The notes under the pieces: generated by a model
What the model was told of the DNA's origin: nothing
What the model saw: only the letters and a program-made list of their open reading frames with translations
Databases searched by the model: none
From: an uncultured Gemmiger sp.
GTDB taxonomy: Bacteria; Bacillota; Clostridia; Oscillospirales; Ruminococcaceae
Assembly (NCBI RefSeq): GCF_934561205.1
Contig: NZ_CAKTFU010000007.1
Coordinates: 1 to 64,000, forward strand
DNA length: 64,000 bases
Reading direction: 5' to 3'
Made by a program: the position numbers and the translations under genes
In this document: positions 26,760-33,817 of the stretch, piece after piece
Position numbering within the stretch: the first letter of the stretch is position 1
How the letters are laid out: each line of letters opens with the position of its first letter

Positions 26760-29192
26760 TTACTCGGTGGTGATGGTCACAACGGTGCCGTAGGCAGCCT
26801 CGCTGCCGCCCGCCACATCCTGGCTGACCACCTTGCCGGACTCGCTGCCCACAAGGCGGACGTTCAGGCTGCTGCTTTTCAGCATCTGGGCGGCAAAGGT
26901 GCCGCTGCTGCCCACAACGTCGGGCACGGTGGTCTTGCTGTCCTGGTCGGTCTGGGTGTACAGATACACCGTCGAGCCCGCGGGCACGGTGGCACCTGCC
27001 ACGGGGTACTGGTAGACGATGGTGCCGTTTTCGCCGATCAGGCGGTGCTGCAGGCCCTGCTTGTTCAGCTCTACCTGCGCGCCCGTCCATGTGTTTTCCA
27101 GGCAGTAGTGCACCTTGACTTCCTCGGTGGGGTTGTAGCTTGGGTCTTGCTCCAGACCCAGGTAGGGTGCGACCTCGCTGATGATGTTGCCCACAATGGG
27201 GGCCACGATCTGGCCCGCCAGGTCGCGCACCCAGCGCGGGTCGTCCAGCATGACGAACACTTCAATTTCGGGGTCGTCCACAGGCAGCACGGCGGCAAAG
27301 CTCATCTGCTTGTAGTAGTCGCCGTCGCTGCGCAGCGAACGGTCGGTACGCTCGGCTGTGCCGGACTTGCCGCCGATGCGGTAGCCCGCCACATAGGCGT
27401 TGCGGTTGGAGTGGCCTTCCTCGCCGTGACCGACGGTTTCCTCCATCATGGAAAGCAGCTGAGCGCTGACTTCCTCGGAGATGACCTGGCGGCGGATATC
27501 GGTCTCGGTCTGGGAGACCACGTTGCCCGCCTTGTCGGTGATTTTATCCACCACATAGGGCGTCACCAGATACCCGCCGTTGGCGACCGCCGCCACGGCC
27601 GTGGCCATCTGCAGCGGGGTGATGGACTCGTTTTGGCCAAAGGCCGCCGTGTACAGGTTGGTGTCGACGTTGGCCATCTGCTCGGCATTGTAGACGCTGG
27701 TCCAGCGGGTTTCGTTGGGCAGGTCAATGCCGGTGGGTTTGGTAAAGCCGAACGCCTCGATATAATTGTAAAAAGTCGAGGGCTGCAGGGTTTGCGCGGC
27801 CTGAATAAACCAGATGTTGCAGCTGTTGTTCAGCGCCTGCGCCATATCCTGCAAACCGTGGGTGTAGCCCAGGGCGCAGTGGTAGGTGTGCTTGTATTTT
27901 TCCGAGTCCTCGTTGACGGTCAGCTCGCCGCCGCAGTAAAACTCCTGCCCGGCGGTCATCACGCCGGAATCCAGCCCGGCAGCTGCCGTGACCAGCTTAA
28001 AGACCGAACCGGGGATATACAGCTCGGTGATGTTCTTATTCTTCCACTGGGACTCGCGCAGCATACCCTGCAGCCGGGTGTACTCGCTGCTGACGGTGTT
28101 GCCGTCCTCGTCCTGCGTGGTCTCGCGGCTGATGAGGCCGTCCGCCACAATGTCGGCCACCTGCTTTTCGCCCAGGCGGCTCTGCAGCCACTCGATGTCG
28201 TCGGCGGTGAGCGATTCGGCGTCGAGGATCGACTGCATTTTCTCGTCGGAGATCACATACGGCTGGTTGGGGTCAAACTGCTGGGTGGTGGCCATGGCCA
28301 GCACCGCGCCGGTCTTGACGTTCATCACAATGGCACAGCCGCGGCCGTGCACCTGATAGGTGTCCATGGCCTCGTCCAGATATTTTTCCACGATGGACTG
28401 CACGTTTTCGTCAATCGTCAGCACAAGGTCGTTGCCGTCCACAGCGTCATAGACCTTGGCGGCAGACTCGTCCAGCACCTCGCCGTCGCGGTTGGTTTCG
28501 GCAATGCTGCGTCCGGGCGTACCCGCCAACGTTTCCTCGTAGGATTTTTCCAGCCCGTAGGAACCCTCGCCGTCGGCATTGCAGAACCCCAGCACCGATG
28601 CCAGAAATTCGCCGTAGGGGTAGCTGCGCACACTGGTCTGCTCGGTGCGCAGGTAGACAATGCGCGCCCCCGTGGCGTTTTCATTTTCGGCGGGGATACG
28701 GTATTCGTCCGCATAGGCAAGGATCGCATCGGCCACGGGCTTTTCCACGCCCTTGGCAACCACGCGGTACTGGTACGGCTCGCCCGCGTCGTTTGTGGCG
28801 GTCAGTACGCTGTACACGGCCTCGGCGGTGGTGCCGTCGTTCAAAAGGTTGGCGATCTCCTCGGCGGCGGTTTGCAGCTGGGCGTCGGTCGCCCCCGCCT
28901 TGACGGAGGACGACGGGTCGCAGATGATGTTCCACACGGTGTTGGATTTGGCCAGCACCTTGCCGTTGGCGCTTAAAATGGAGCCGCGCGCGGCGGGCAG
29001 CACGGTGTCCTTGAGCTGCTGGGCCACAGCCTCGGTGCGGTACAGCTCGGCATCGCGCAGCTGCAGGGCGTACAGCTGGTAGATCAGCACACCGAAGCCG
29101 AAAATCAGAAACAACGCCGTGGCCACCAGCGTGCGCAGACGCATGTGAATATCCTGTTTGCGGCGGTCTGCCTTGTTTGAAGATTGTGCCAT
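26760..29192 (-). CDS. Class B penicillin-binding protein with PASTA domains (FtsI/SpoVD type)
   Basis: Transpeptidase cross-linking septal or cortex peptidoglycan. It has 810 residues: a short basic N-terminus, a membrane anchor (about residues 18-37), a PBP dimerisation domain (VLPAARGSILSANGKVLA; YGLEKSYEETLAGTPG) and a transpeptidase domain. The active site has SxxK in PGSVFKLV, SxN in NNSCNIWF and KSG in GGKSGTAER. Two PASTA-like repeats close the protein. The start at 29192 follows AAGGAATCC. From its place between ftsL and murF it should be the divisome partner of FtsW; a sporulation role (SpoVD) is also possible. Confidence 0.93.
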   Translation of the reverse strand: MAQSSNKADRRKQDIHMRLRTLVATALFLIFGFGVLIYQLYALQLRDAELYRTEAVAQQLKDTVLPAARGSILSANGKVLAKSNTVWNIICDPSSSVKAGATDAQLQTAAEEIANLLNDGTTAEAVYSVLTATNDAGEPYQYRVVAKGVEKPVADAILAYADEYRIPAENENATGARIVYLRTEQTSVRSYPYGEFLASVLGFCNADGEGSYGLEKSYEETLAGTPGRSIAETNRDGEVLDESAAKVYDAVDGNDLVLTIDENVQSIVEKYLDEAMDTYQVHGRGCAIVMNVKTGAVLAMATTQQFDPNQPYVISDEKMQSILDAESLTADDIEWLQSRLGEKQVADIVADGLISRETTQDEDGNTVSSEYTRLQGMLRESQWKNKNITELYIPGSVFKLVTAAAGLDSGVMTAGQEFYCGGELTVNEDSEKYKHTYHCALGYTHGLQDMAQALNNSCNIWFIQAAQTLQPSTFYNYIEAFGFTKPTGIDLPNETRWTSVYNAEQMANVDTNLYTAAFGQNESITPLQMATAVAAVANGGYLVTPYVVDKITDKAGNVVSQTETDIRRQVISEEVSAQLLSMMEETVGHGEEGHSNRNAYVAGYRIGGKSGTAERTDRSLRSDGDYYKQMSFAAVLPVDDPEIEVFVMLDDPRWVRDLAGQIVAPIVGNIISEVAPYLGLEQDPSYNPTEEVKVHYCLENTWTGAQVELNKQGLQHRLIGENGTIVYQYPVAGATVPAGSTVYLYTQTDQDSKTTVPDVVGSSGTFAAQMLKSSSLNVRLVGSESGKVVSQDVAGGSEAAYGTVVTITTE

Positions 29193-29219
29193 AAGCGGAT
29201 TCCTTTTTTGCCTATTGCG

Positions 29220-29274
29220 GCTGCGAGCCTTCTTGCACAACGCGGCAATGCCGCATGGCAAAAAGGCTCGCAGC
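29220..29274 (-). repeat. Large nested hairpin between ftsL and the PBP gene
   Basis: GCTGCGAGCCTT (29220-29231) and AAGGCTCGCAGC (29263-29274) are perfect inverted arms, enclosing a second hairpin GCGGC-AAT-GCCGC (29242-29254). On the transcribed strand it lies between ftsL and the PBP start codon, so it would fold in the operon mRNA. Confidence 0.75.
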
Positions 29275-29292
29275 TACGGTGTTTTGTTGTCG

Positions 29293-29766
29293 TTACGGGT
29301 TCAGGCTGCCCCACAGGCTGAGCGCGGCGGTGCGTACCTTTGCCAAAAAGCGGGTGGCGCTGTCGCCGGTTTTTTCAATGACGCTGTCCTCCTCAAGCCG
29401 GACATAGGTGATCTGGCTTGCGTCCAGGCGAACCAGCCCCAGCCGACCCTCGGCAACCTCCTGCAGGCTGCTGCGGGAGGTAATCTCCCCCATTTTGGTG
29501 GAAAGATAATCGTACTCGCTGCAGGCGGCGGTCAGTTCGGCGCGGGCGCTGTTGATCTGGCCATTCAGCTCGGTCAGTTTAGCCTGGCTGTATACCACGC
29601 TGACGATCAGCCCCAGCAGCAGGGCGGCCGCCAACACGCGCAGGGTATTGGCCAAAAGATGCCCGGCCTTGCGCAGGCCGGTTTTGCCGCCGCGCACAAC
29701 GCGCACGCTGGGCTGCGGGCGATCCAGTCTTTCGGCCGCCTGGTCATGCAGAAGTACAGTTGTCAT
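29293..29766 (-). CDS. ftsL: FtsL-like septum formation protein
   Basis: 157 residues with a basic cytoplasmic segment, one membrane helix (about 41-62, VLAAALLLGLIVSVVYS) and a short extracellular coiled coil (LTELNGQINSARAELTAAC, then SEYDYLSTKMGEI). This size, topology and place between rsmH and the class B PBP fit FtsL, which bridges FtsQ and DivIC in the divisome. Sequence identity is low across the family, so position is the main support. Confidence 0.8.
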   Translation of the reverse strand: MTTVLLHDQAAERLDRPQPSVRVVRGGKTGLRKAGHLLANTLRVLAAALLLGLIVSVVYSQAKLTELNGQINSARAELTAACSEYDYLSTKMGEITSRSSLQEVAEGRLGLVRLDASQITYVRLEEDSVIEKTGDSATRFLAKVRTAALSLWGSLNP

Positions 29767-29791
29767 AAGGGTGCCTTTCTATGCGCAAGCC

Positions 29792-30715
29792 TTACACCTT
29801 TTCCAACACGCGCAGCTTGGCGCTCCGCGCACGGCGGTTCTGCTCCAATTCTTCGGCGTTGGCTTCTATGGGCTTGCGGGTGATAAGTTTGGCCTTGGGT
29901 ACGCCGCCGCAGGTGCACACCGGTTGTTCCGGCGGGCAGGTGCAGCGCAGCGCCCAATGGCGGAATTTGTTTTTGACGAGGCGGTCCTCCAGGCTGTGGA
30001 AGGTAATAACGCACAGCCGACCGCCGGGGGCCAGGCAGTTGAAGATGGCGTCCAGCCCTTCGTTGAGGGCGTCCAGCTCCGAGTTGACCGCAATGCGCAC
30101 AGCCTGGAAGGTGCGGCGCGCGGGGTTTTTGGCCTTGCGGCGCTCGGCCGGGGGCACGGCGCTTGCCACAATGTCAGCCAGCTGCAGGGTGGTTTCAATG
30201 GGGGCTGTCTCGCGCACGGCGACGATCTTGCCGGCGATCTGCCAGGCATACGGTTCCTCGCCGTAGTCGCGCAGGATGCGGGTCAGCTCCTCACGGCTGA
30301 GGGTATTGACCAGATCCGCGGCGGTAGGGCCCTGCTGACTCATGCGCATATCCAGCGGGGCGTCGGCATGGTAGGAAAAACCGCGCTCCGCATCGTCCAG
30401 CTGATGGCTGGAAACGCCCAAGTCCAGCAAGGCCCCGTTGACCGCCGGGATGTCCAGTTCCGCCAGGACACGCGCCGCCTCGCGGAAGTTTACCTGCACC
30501 ACCTGCGCCGGCAGGCCCTTTAGCCTTTCGGTGGCAACTGCCACCGCATCCGGGTCCTGATCCAACGAGATCAACCGGCCGGTCGTGAGGCGTTTTGCAA
30601 TTTCTTTGCTGTGCCCTGCGCCCCCCGCCGTGCCGTCCAGATAGACACCCGTGGGGTCAATGTTCAAGCCGTCCAGGCAGGGCTGCAGCAGGACGGGAAT
30701 GTGGGAAAATTCCAT
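29792..30715 (-). CDS. rsmH: 16S rRNA (cytosine1402-N4)-methyltransferase
   Basis: SAM-dependent methyltransferase (formerly MraW) of 307 residues. Blocks are FSHIPVLLQPCLDGL, DGTAGGAGHS (SAM loop), LDQDPDAV, LLDLGVSSHQLD and FHSLEDRLVK. The start at 30715 (ATG) has AAAGGG at proper spacing; a TTG two codons upstream is less likely. It is the second gene of the dcw cluster, 31 bp after mraZ. Confidence 0.96.
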   Translation of the reverse strand: MEFSHIPVLLQPCLDGLNIDPTGVYLDGTAGGAGHSKEIAKRLTTGRLISLDQDPDAVAVATERLKGLPAQVVQVNFREAARVLAELDIPAVNGALLDLGVSSHQLDDAERGFSYHADAPLDMRMSQQGPTAADLVNTLSREELTRILRDYGEEPYAWQIAGKIVAVRETAPIETTLQLADIVASAVPPAERRKAKNPARRTFQAVRIAVNSELDALNEGLDAIFNCLAPGGRLCVITFHSLEDRLVKNKFRHWALRCTCPPEQPVCTCGGVPKAKLITRKPIEANAEELEQNRRARSAKLRVLEKV

Positions 30716-30746
30716 AACCAAATCCCTTTATATATCAAGACTTAAC

Positions 30747-31163
30747 TCAGAAGTCCAGTTCTTCCATTTCGGCGGTAAAATCCTCGTCACTGTCGGCCTG
30801 GTTTGCGTTCCAGGCGGCGGTGTTCCAGATTTCGGCAAAGCTGCGGTTTCCGATGATGGTCACATCGTGGTCCAGCCCCGCGTACTCGCGCAGCTTGGCG
30901 GGCAGCTGGATGCGGCCCTGCTTGTCGGGCGTGACCTCCACAGCCGAGGCATACAGCATACGGCTGACCTTGCGCCCCTTTACAAGACCTTTTTCCTCGA
31001 TCTTGGCCGCAACCTTTTCAAATTCATCGGCAGGGAAAGCGGCCAGGCAGTTGTCCAGCCATCGCGCCACAATAAAGGTCTCGCCCATCGTGTCACGGAA
31101 ACGGGCAGGGAAATTCAGGCGGCCCTTGGCATCGATGGCGTAATCGTATTGACCAACCAGCAC
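30747..31163 (-). CDS. mraZ: Transcriptional regulator MraZ
   Basis: A DNA-binding protein of 138 residues with two SpoVT-AbrB-like repeats: YDYAIDAKGRLNFPARFR near the N-terminus and VEVTPDKQGRIQLPAKLRE in the second half. It represses its own dcw operon in other bacteria. The GTG at 31163 is chosen because GGGGAGGGG lies just upstream and the protein then begins VLVGQYDYAIDAKGR, the family's normal N-terminus. MraZ-box repeats are present upstream. Confidence 0.95.
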   Translation of the reverse strand: MLVGQYDYAIDAKGRLNFPARFRDTMGETFIVARWLDNCLAAFPADEFEKVAAKIEEKGLVKGRKVSRMLYASAVEVTPDKQGRIQLPAKLREYAGLDHDVTIIGNRSFAEIWNTAAWNANQADSDEDFTAEMEELDF

Positions 31164-31233
31164 GCGGTTCCCCTCCCCTTTTGACAGATTGCACAAGAAT
31201 TCGTTCTTGTTTTTGACGTTGCTGCGTTATCGC

Positions 31234-31263
31234 TGTGGAAAACTCGGTGGAAAGTGTGGATAA
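31234..31263. promoter_or_regulatory. Two DnaA-box-like sites in the mraZ leader
   Basis: On the minus strand TTATCCACA (31263-31255) is a perfect match to the DnaA-box consensus, and TTTTCCACA (31242-31234) differs at one position. They lie between the MraZ boxes and mraZ. Binding by DnaA is inferred only. Confidence 0.4.
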
Positions 31264-31265
31264 CT

Positions 31266-31310
31266 ACCCACATTTACCCAAAACCATGGGTGAATTACCC
31301 CTTTTTACCC
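31266..31310 (-). promoter_or_regulatory. MraZ-box direct repeats
   Basis: On the minus strand there are two pairs of 5-mers with 5-nt spacing: TGGGT-N5-GGGGT and TGGGT-N5-TGGGT, the pairs about three helical turns apart. Known MraZ operators are TGGGN repeats with 5-nt spacers. They lie just downstream of the predicted -10, so bound MraZ would block initiation. Confidence 0.75.
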
Positions 31311-31323
31311 ACCTAGTACATTT

Positions 31324-31352
31324 AGTCTACCATCTGCCGATACAAAAAGCAA
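31324..31352 (-). promoter_or_regulatory. dcw (mraZ) promoter
   Basis: On the minus strand TTGCTT (31352-31347), a 17-bp spacer and TAGACT (31329-31324) precede the MraZ boxes. The -35 sits on the edge of the upstream terminator hairpin. Confidence 0.55.
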
Positions 31353-31384
31353 GCCCACAACAGAAAAAATCTGCTGTGGGCTTG
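31350..31384 (-). terminator. Terminator after the rsmD-coiled-coil pair
   Basis: AAGCCCACAGCAG / CTGTTGTGGGCTT stem with a 6-7 nt loop, followed by a T-rich stretch on the minus strand. It overlaps the -35 of the dcw promoter. Confidence 0.75.
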
Positions 31385-31414
31385 AAATTTCACATATTTT
31401 TGGGAGCGACAGCT

Positions 31415-31891
31415 TTAGCGGCCCTGGCTGCGGGGGTTGCGGGCGGCGGCGTTGCGCAGGTTCATGCGGGTATTTTTGATTTCCGACACGCTGCGGGCCA
31501 GCGCCTCCTCCGAGTTTTTCAGGATGCTTTCGCAGTAGACGGTGGCGTTTCGGCTCAGCTCCTTGGCCTGGGTCTGCGCGGCGGTCAAAATCTCCACGGC
31601 GCGCTGCTGGCTGCGCTTGACGATTTCCTGCTCACTGACCAGTGTGCGGGCGCGCTCCTCGGCCTGCTGGATGATGCCCTCGGCCTCGATGCGGGCATTT
31701 TTTACGATTTGTTCGCGGTCGTTGACGATTTTTTTGCTTTCCCGCACTTCGTCGGGCATGTTGTTGCGCACCTCGTCAATGATATCACGCATACGGTCGA
31801 CGTCCACCACGCGCTTGGCAGAGGCAAACGGCACAGCCGAACCTGCATCCAGGGTCTCCTCCATCATATCCAGCAATTCTTCTACGTTCAT
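31415..31891 (-). CDS. Coiled-coil protein of unknown function
   Basis: 158 residues, almost entirely charged and helical. A stretch from about 45 to 145 (QAEERARTLVSEQEIVKRSQ and similar) has the heptad pattern of a long coiled coil. It ends with a basic tail (NAAARNPRSQGR) and has no membrane helix or signal. Similar short proteins in Clostridia are sometimes labelled ATP synthase subunit B-like because of the coiled coil; nothing else supports that label. The start overlaps the rsmD stop by 4 bp, so it is co-translated with rsmD. A DivIVA-like scaffold role next to dcw would be speculation. Confidence 0.7.
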   Translation of the reverse strand: MNVEELLDMMEETLDAGSAVPFASAKRVVDVDRMRDIIDEVRNNMPDEVRESKKIVNDREQIVKNARIEAEGIIQQAEERARTLVSEQEIVKRSQQRAVEILTAAQTQAKELSRNATVYCESILKNSEEALARSVSEIKNTRMNLRNAAARNPRSQGR

Positions 31892-32436
31892 ACCTGTTCC
31901 TCTTTCTCATAGCGGCTGACCATGATCTTGCCGTAAATATATTGTTTGGTGCGCGTCAGGCTGCCCACGGTCTCCGGCAGGTCGGCCTCGCGCTCGCTCT
32001 CGCAAAGCACCACGCCGCCGGGGGCTACCTTGCTCTCCAGCGCGGGCAGCACCGCCGCCAAAGTATTGTGCCTGTACGGCGGGTCGAGCAATACGATGTC
32101 AAACGGGCCGCGGATGTTGGCCAAAAAGCGCAGGGCCTCGCCGCTGCGGATATCGGCAGCGCGCTCCACGCCCGCCGTCTTGCAGTTGGCGGCAACAACA
32201 GCCAGTGCACTTGCGTTTTGATCTACAAAGACACAGCTTTTTGCCCCGCGGGACAGCGCCTCAATGCCCAGTTGGCCGCTGCCGGCAAACAGATCCAGCA
32301 CCCGCGCACCGGGCACCAGAAACTGCACGCTGGAAAACATGGCCTCCTTGACACGGTCGATGGTGGGGCGGGTAACTTCCTCGCCGGGAAGTGCCTGCAA
32401 ATTTTTGCCGCGGGCTGTACCTGCGATGACGCGCAT
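31888..32436 (-). CDS. rsmD: 16S rRNA (guanine966-N2)-methyltransferase
   Basis: A Rossmann methyltransferase of 182 residues. MRVIAGTARGKNL at the N-terminus, TRPTIDRVKEAMFSS, the SAM loop LDLFAGSGQLGIEA and the catalytic DPPY (LLDPPYRHN) identify RsmD. It methylates G966 of 16S rRNA in the 30S subunit. Downstream coaD, its frequent partner, is absent; a coiled-coil gene takes that place. Confidence 0.95.
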   Translation of the reverse strand: MRVIAGTARGKNLQALPGEEVTRPTIDRVKEAMFSSVQFLVPGARVLDLFAGSGQLGIEALSRGAKSCVFVDQNASALAVVAANCKTAGVERAADIRSGEALRFLANIRGPFDIVLLDPPYRHNTLAAVLPALESKVAPGGVVLCESEREADLPETVGSLTRTKQYIYGKIMVSRYEKEEQV

Positions 32437-32845
32437 GGGCTGTACCTCGTTTCTGTGGGTTGGTTAAAGAATATCAATATAATTATGATACCTCCCTCCC
32501 CCATTGTCAAGGGGTGGAAGGTGTAAAATAAATGGAGTATTTCAGTTTGTCAAAAAAGCCCTTTGTCGGGTAGTAATGTAGGGATGGGTCTTGACCCATC
32601 CGCACCGCTGGCTGCGCGCAGCGCATAAAATCGCGCCGAACGGCGCGCGGTTTTCTCGTTACGCCGCGCTTTTGGCAAGGCGGCACGGAACGGTCAAGAC
32701 CGTTCCCTACAAACCAACCGTTAGGTTGCAAATGCTGCATAAAGGCAAAGAAGGTTTTTCGACAGTCTGCCAACACCCCACCGGGGTGTTGGTTCCCGCT
32801 TGCGGGTGGTCGGGCTGTTCGACTCCTCATCACCGCAATTAAAAA
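32437..32845. other. Repeat-rich intergenic region between rsmD and tRNA-Gly
   Basis: About 410 bp without a credible gene. It is dominated by inverted modules: GGATGGGTCTTGACCCATCC, GCTGCGCGCAGC, CGCGCCGAACGGCGCG, GGAACGGTCAAGACCGTTCC, AACACCCCACCGGGGTGTT and CCCGCTTGCGGG. Short reading frames across it do not have ribosome sites. Confidence 0.7.
32578..32710. repeat. GTAGGG...CCCTAC palindromic repeat, copy 3 (variant)
   Basis: It opens GTAGGGATGGGTC and closes GACCGTTCCCTAC, with three further inverted modules inside. The design matches copies 1, 2 and 4, but the inner sequence differs. Confidence 0.6.
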
Positions 32846-32846
32846 T

Positions 32847-32887
32847 CAAGCCCCCGAACCGGGACACGGTTCGGGGGCTTGGTTTTT
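32847..32887. terminator. Terminator downstream of tRNA-Gly
   Basis: CAAGCCCCCGAACC / GGTTCGGGGGCTTG stem with a T run on each strand. On the minus strand it directly follows the tRNA. Confidence 0.9.
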
Positions 32888-32889
32888 AA

Positions 32890-32960
32890 GCGGCTGATGG
32901 GAGTCGAACCCACGTCCTCAGCTTGGAAGGCTGATGTACTAGCCGTTGTACGACAGCCGC
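32890..32960 (-). tRNA. tRNA-Gly (anticodon TCC)
   Basis: 71 nt folding as a standard cloverleaf on the minus strand: acceptor GCGGCTG/CAGCCGC, anticodon stem TCAGC/GCTGA with loop CTTCCAA giving anticodon TCC (reads GGA), and T arm GTGGG-TTCGACT-CCCAT. CCA is not encoded. A strong terminator follows. Confidence 0.97.
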
Positions 32961-33034
32961 ACAACGTACTTATTATACGTTCATGGGGGTCGTTTTGTCA
33001 AGGCTTTTCGGCGGGGTCACTCATAATTTTTTCG

Positions 33035-33673
33035 TCAGATGCTGGAATAGCCAAAGCTGTTTACCAGCGCATCGATCTTTTTGCCCTCCTTGCACCAGGG
33101 GCAGTTGTGGGCGTCGTAGCTGCGGTAATCGGGCAGGTCGTTGGGGTCAAAAATGCTGCGCACGGGGTAACCGGCGCACTCGGTTTCGGTGGCGAAGATG
33201 GCCGCAATACCGGCAGGCTCGCCGCCGTAGTAGCGGATGGCCTCCACCGCACCCTGCACGGTGTAACCGGTGGTAACGGACGCCGCCAGCACCAGAACGT
33301 GCTTGCCTTTGATCATGGGAGCGGTATTTTCGCGGAACAAAAGCTGGCTGCCGGTGGTATGCTCCGGCGTGACAACATAGATGGTCTGGTGGGCGTTCAT
33401 GTTGGTAAAGCCGTCCTTGGTCAGCTCGCTGGCCATGCAGGCACCGATGACCTCGGTGCCGTCCAGGCAGAGGATCGTGTCAATGATCGTGGTGGATTTG
33501 TACTCGCTGACAAGCTCGGCCGCCACGGCACGGGCCTCGGACAGGCGGAACTTACTGAGGGTCACATCAATATAATAGTTGATGTGGCTGTGACTGGTTG
33601 CGTAGTGACCTTTGCTGACACGCAGCAGCAGGTTGGGATTGCCGGTGGGAAGTTTTACAAGATTCATGGCCAT
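33035..33673 (-). CDS. Phosphoribosyltransferase-like protein with altered PRPP motif
   Basis: 212 residues of type I PRTase fold, most like orotate phosphoribosyltransferase-type proteins (GHYATSHSHINYYIDVT at the N-terminus). The PRPP-binding segment reads VLVLAASVTTGYTV, where active family members have two acidic residues (VDD or VED) in place of Ala-Ala. The C-terminus adds a CPWC pair (AHNCPWCKEGKK) that could bind metal. Without the acidic pair, normal catalysis is doubtful; a regulatory or ligand-sensing role is possible. The ATG at 33673 follows AAGGAGGG. It is transcribed alone from a promoter overlapped by an inverted repeat. Confidence 0.75.
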   Translation of the reverse strand: MAMNLVKLPTGNPNLLLRVSKGHYATSHSHINYYIDVTLSKFRLSEARAVAAELVSEYKSTTIIDTILCLDGTEVIGACMASELTKDGFTNMNAHQTIYVVTPEHTTGSQLLFRENTAPMIKGKHVLVLAASVTTGYTVQGAVEAIRYYGGEPAGIAAIFATETECAGYPVRSIFDPNDLPDYRSYDAHNCPWCKEGKKIDALVNSFGYSSI

Positions 33674-33687
33674 GGGGGTTCCCTCCT

Positions 33688-33733
33688 TACAATGTATATG
33701 TACTATTGTACAAACTTTGTATAAATATTGCAA
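33688..33733 (-). promoter_or_regulatory. Promoter and candidate operator of the PRTase-like gene
   Basis: On the minus strand TTGCAA (33733-33728), a 17-bp spacer and TACAAT (33710-33705). An inverted repeat, TACAAT-(G)TA ... TA(C)-ATTGTA, spans 33688-33710 and covers the -10 and start region, a typical repressor position. Confidence 0.6.
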
Positions 33734-33787
33734 CGAACGCATTCACCAAAATCGCAGCCTTATTTTTGGTAACTTTTTTCTGCCCCT

Positions 33788-33816
33788 TTGCACTTTGATT
33801 TGGGATATGGTATAAT
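33788..33816 (+). promoter_or_regulatory. Promoter for dnaD-dnaI
   Basis: TTGCAC (33788-33793), 17 bp, TATAAT (33811-33816). The -10 ends 1 bp before the 174-bp repeat. Confidence 0.7.
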
Positions 33817-33817
33817 G

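Noticed and set aside
27045..28976. A 643-codon open frame on the plus strand
   Set aside because: Antisense to the PASTA-domain PBP gene, Val/His/Gly-rich, no motif.
32801..32837. Possible 3' tRNA fragment (TGTTCGACTCCTCATCACCGC) near tRNA-Gly, as an attachment-site remnant
   Set aside because: The T stem does not pair properly, the strand is opposite to the intact tRNA and no integrase or prophage gene is nearby.
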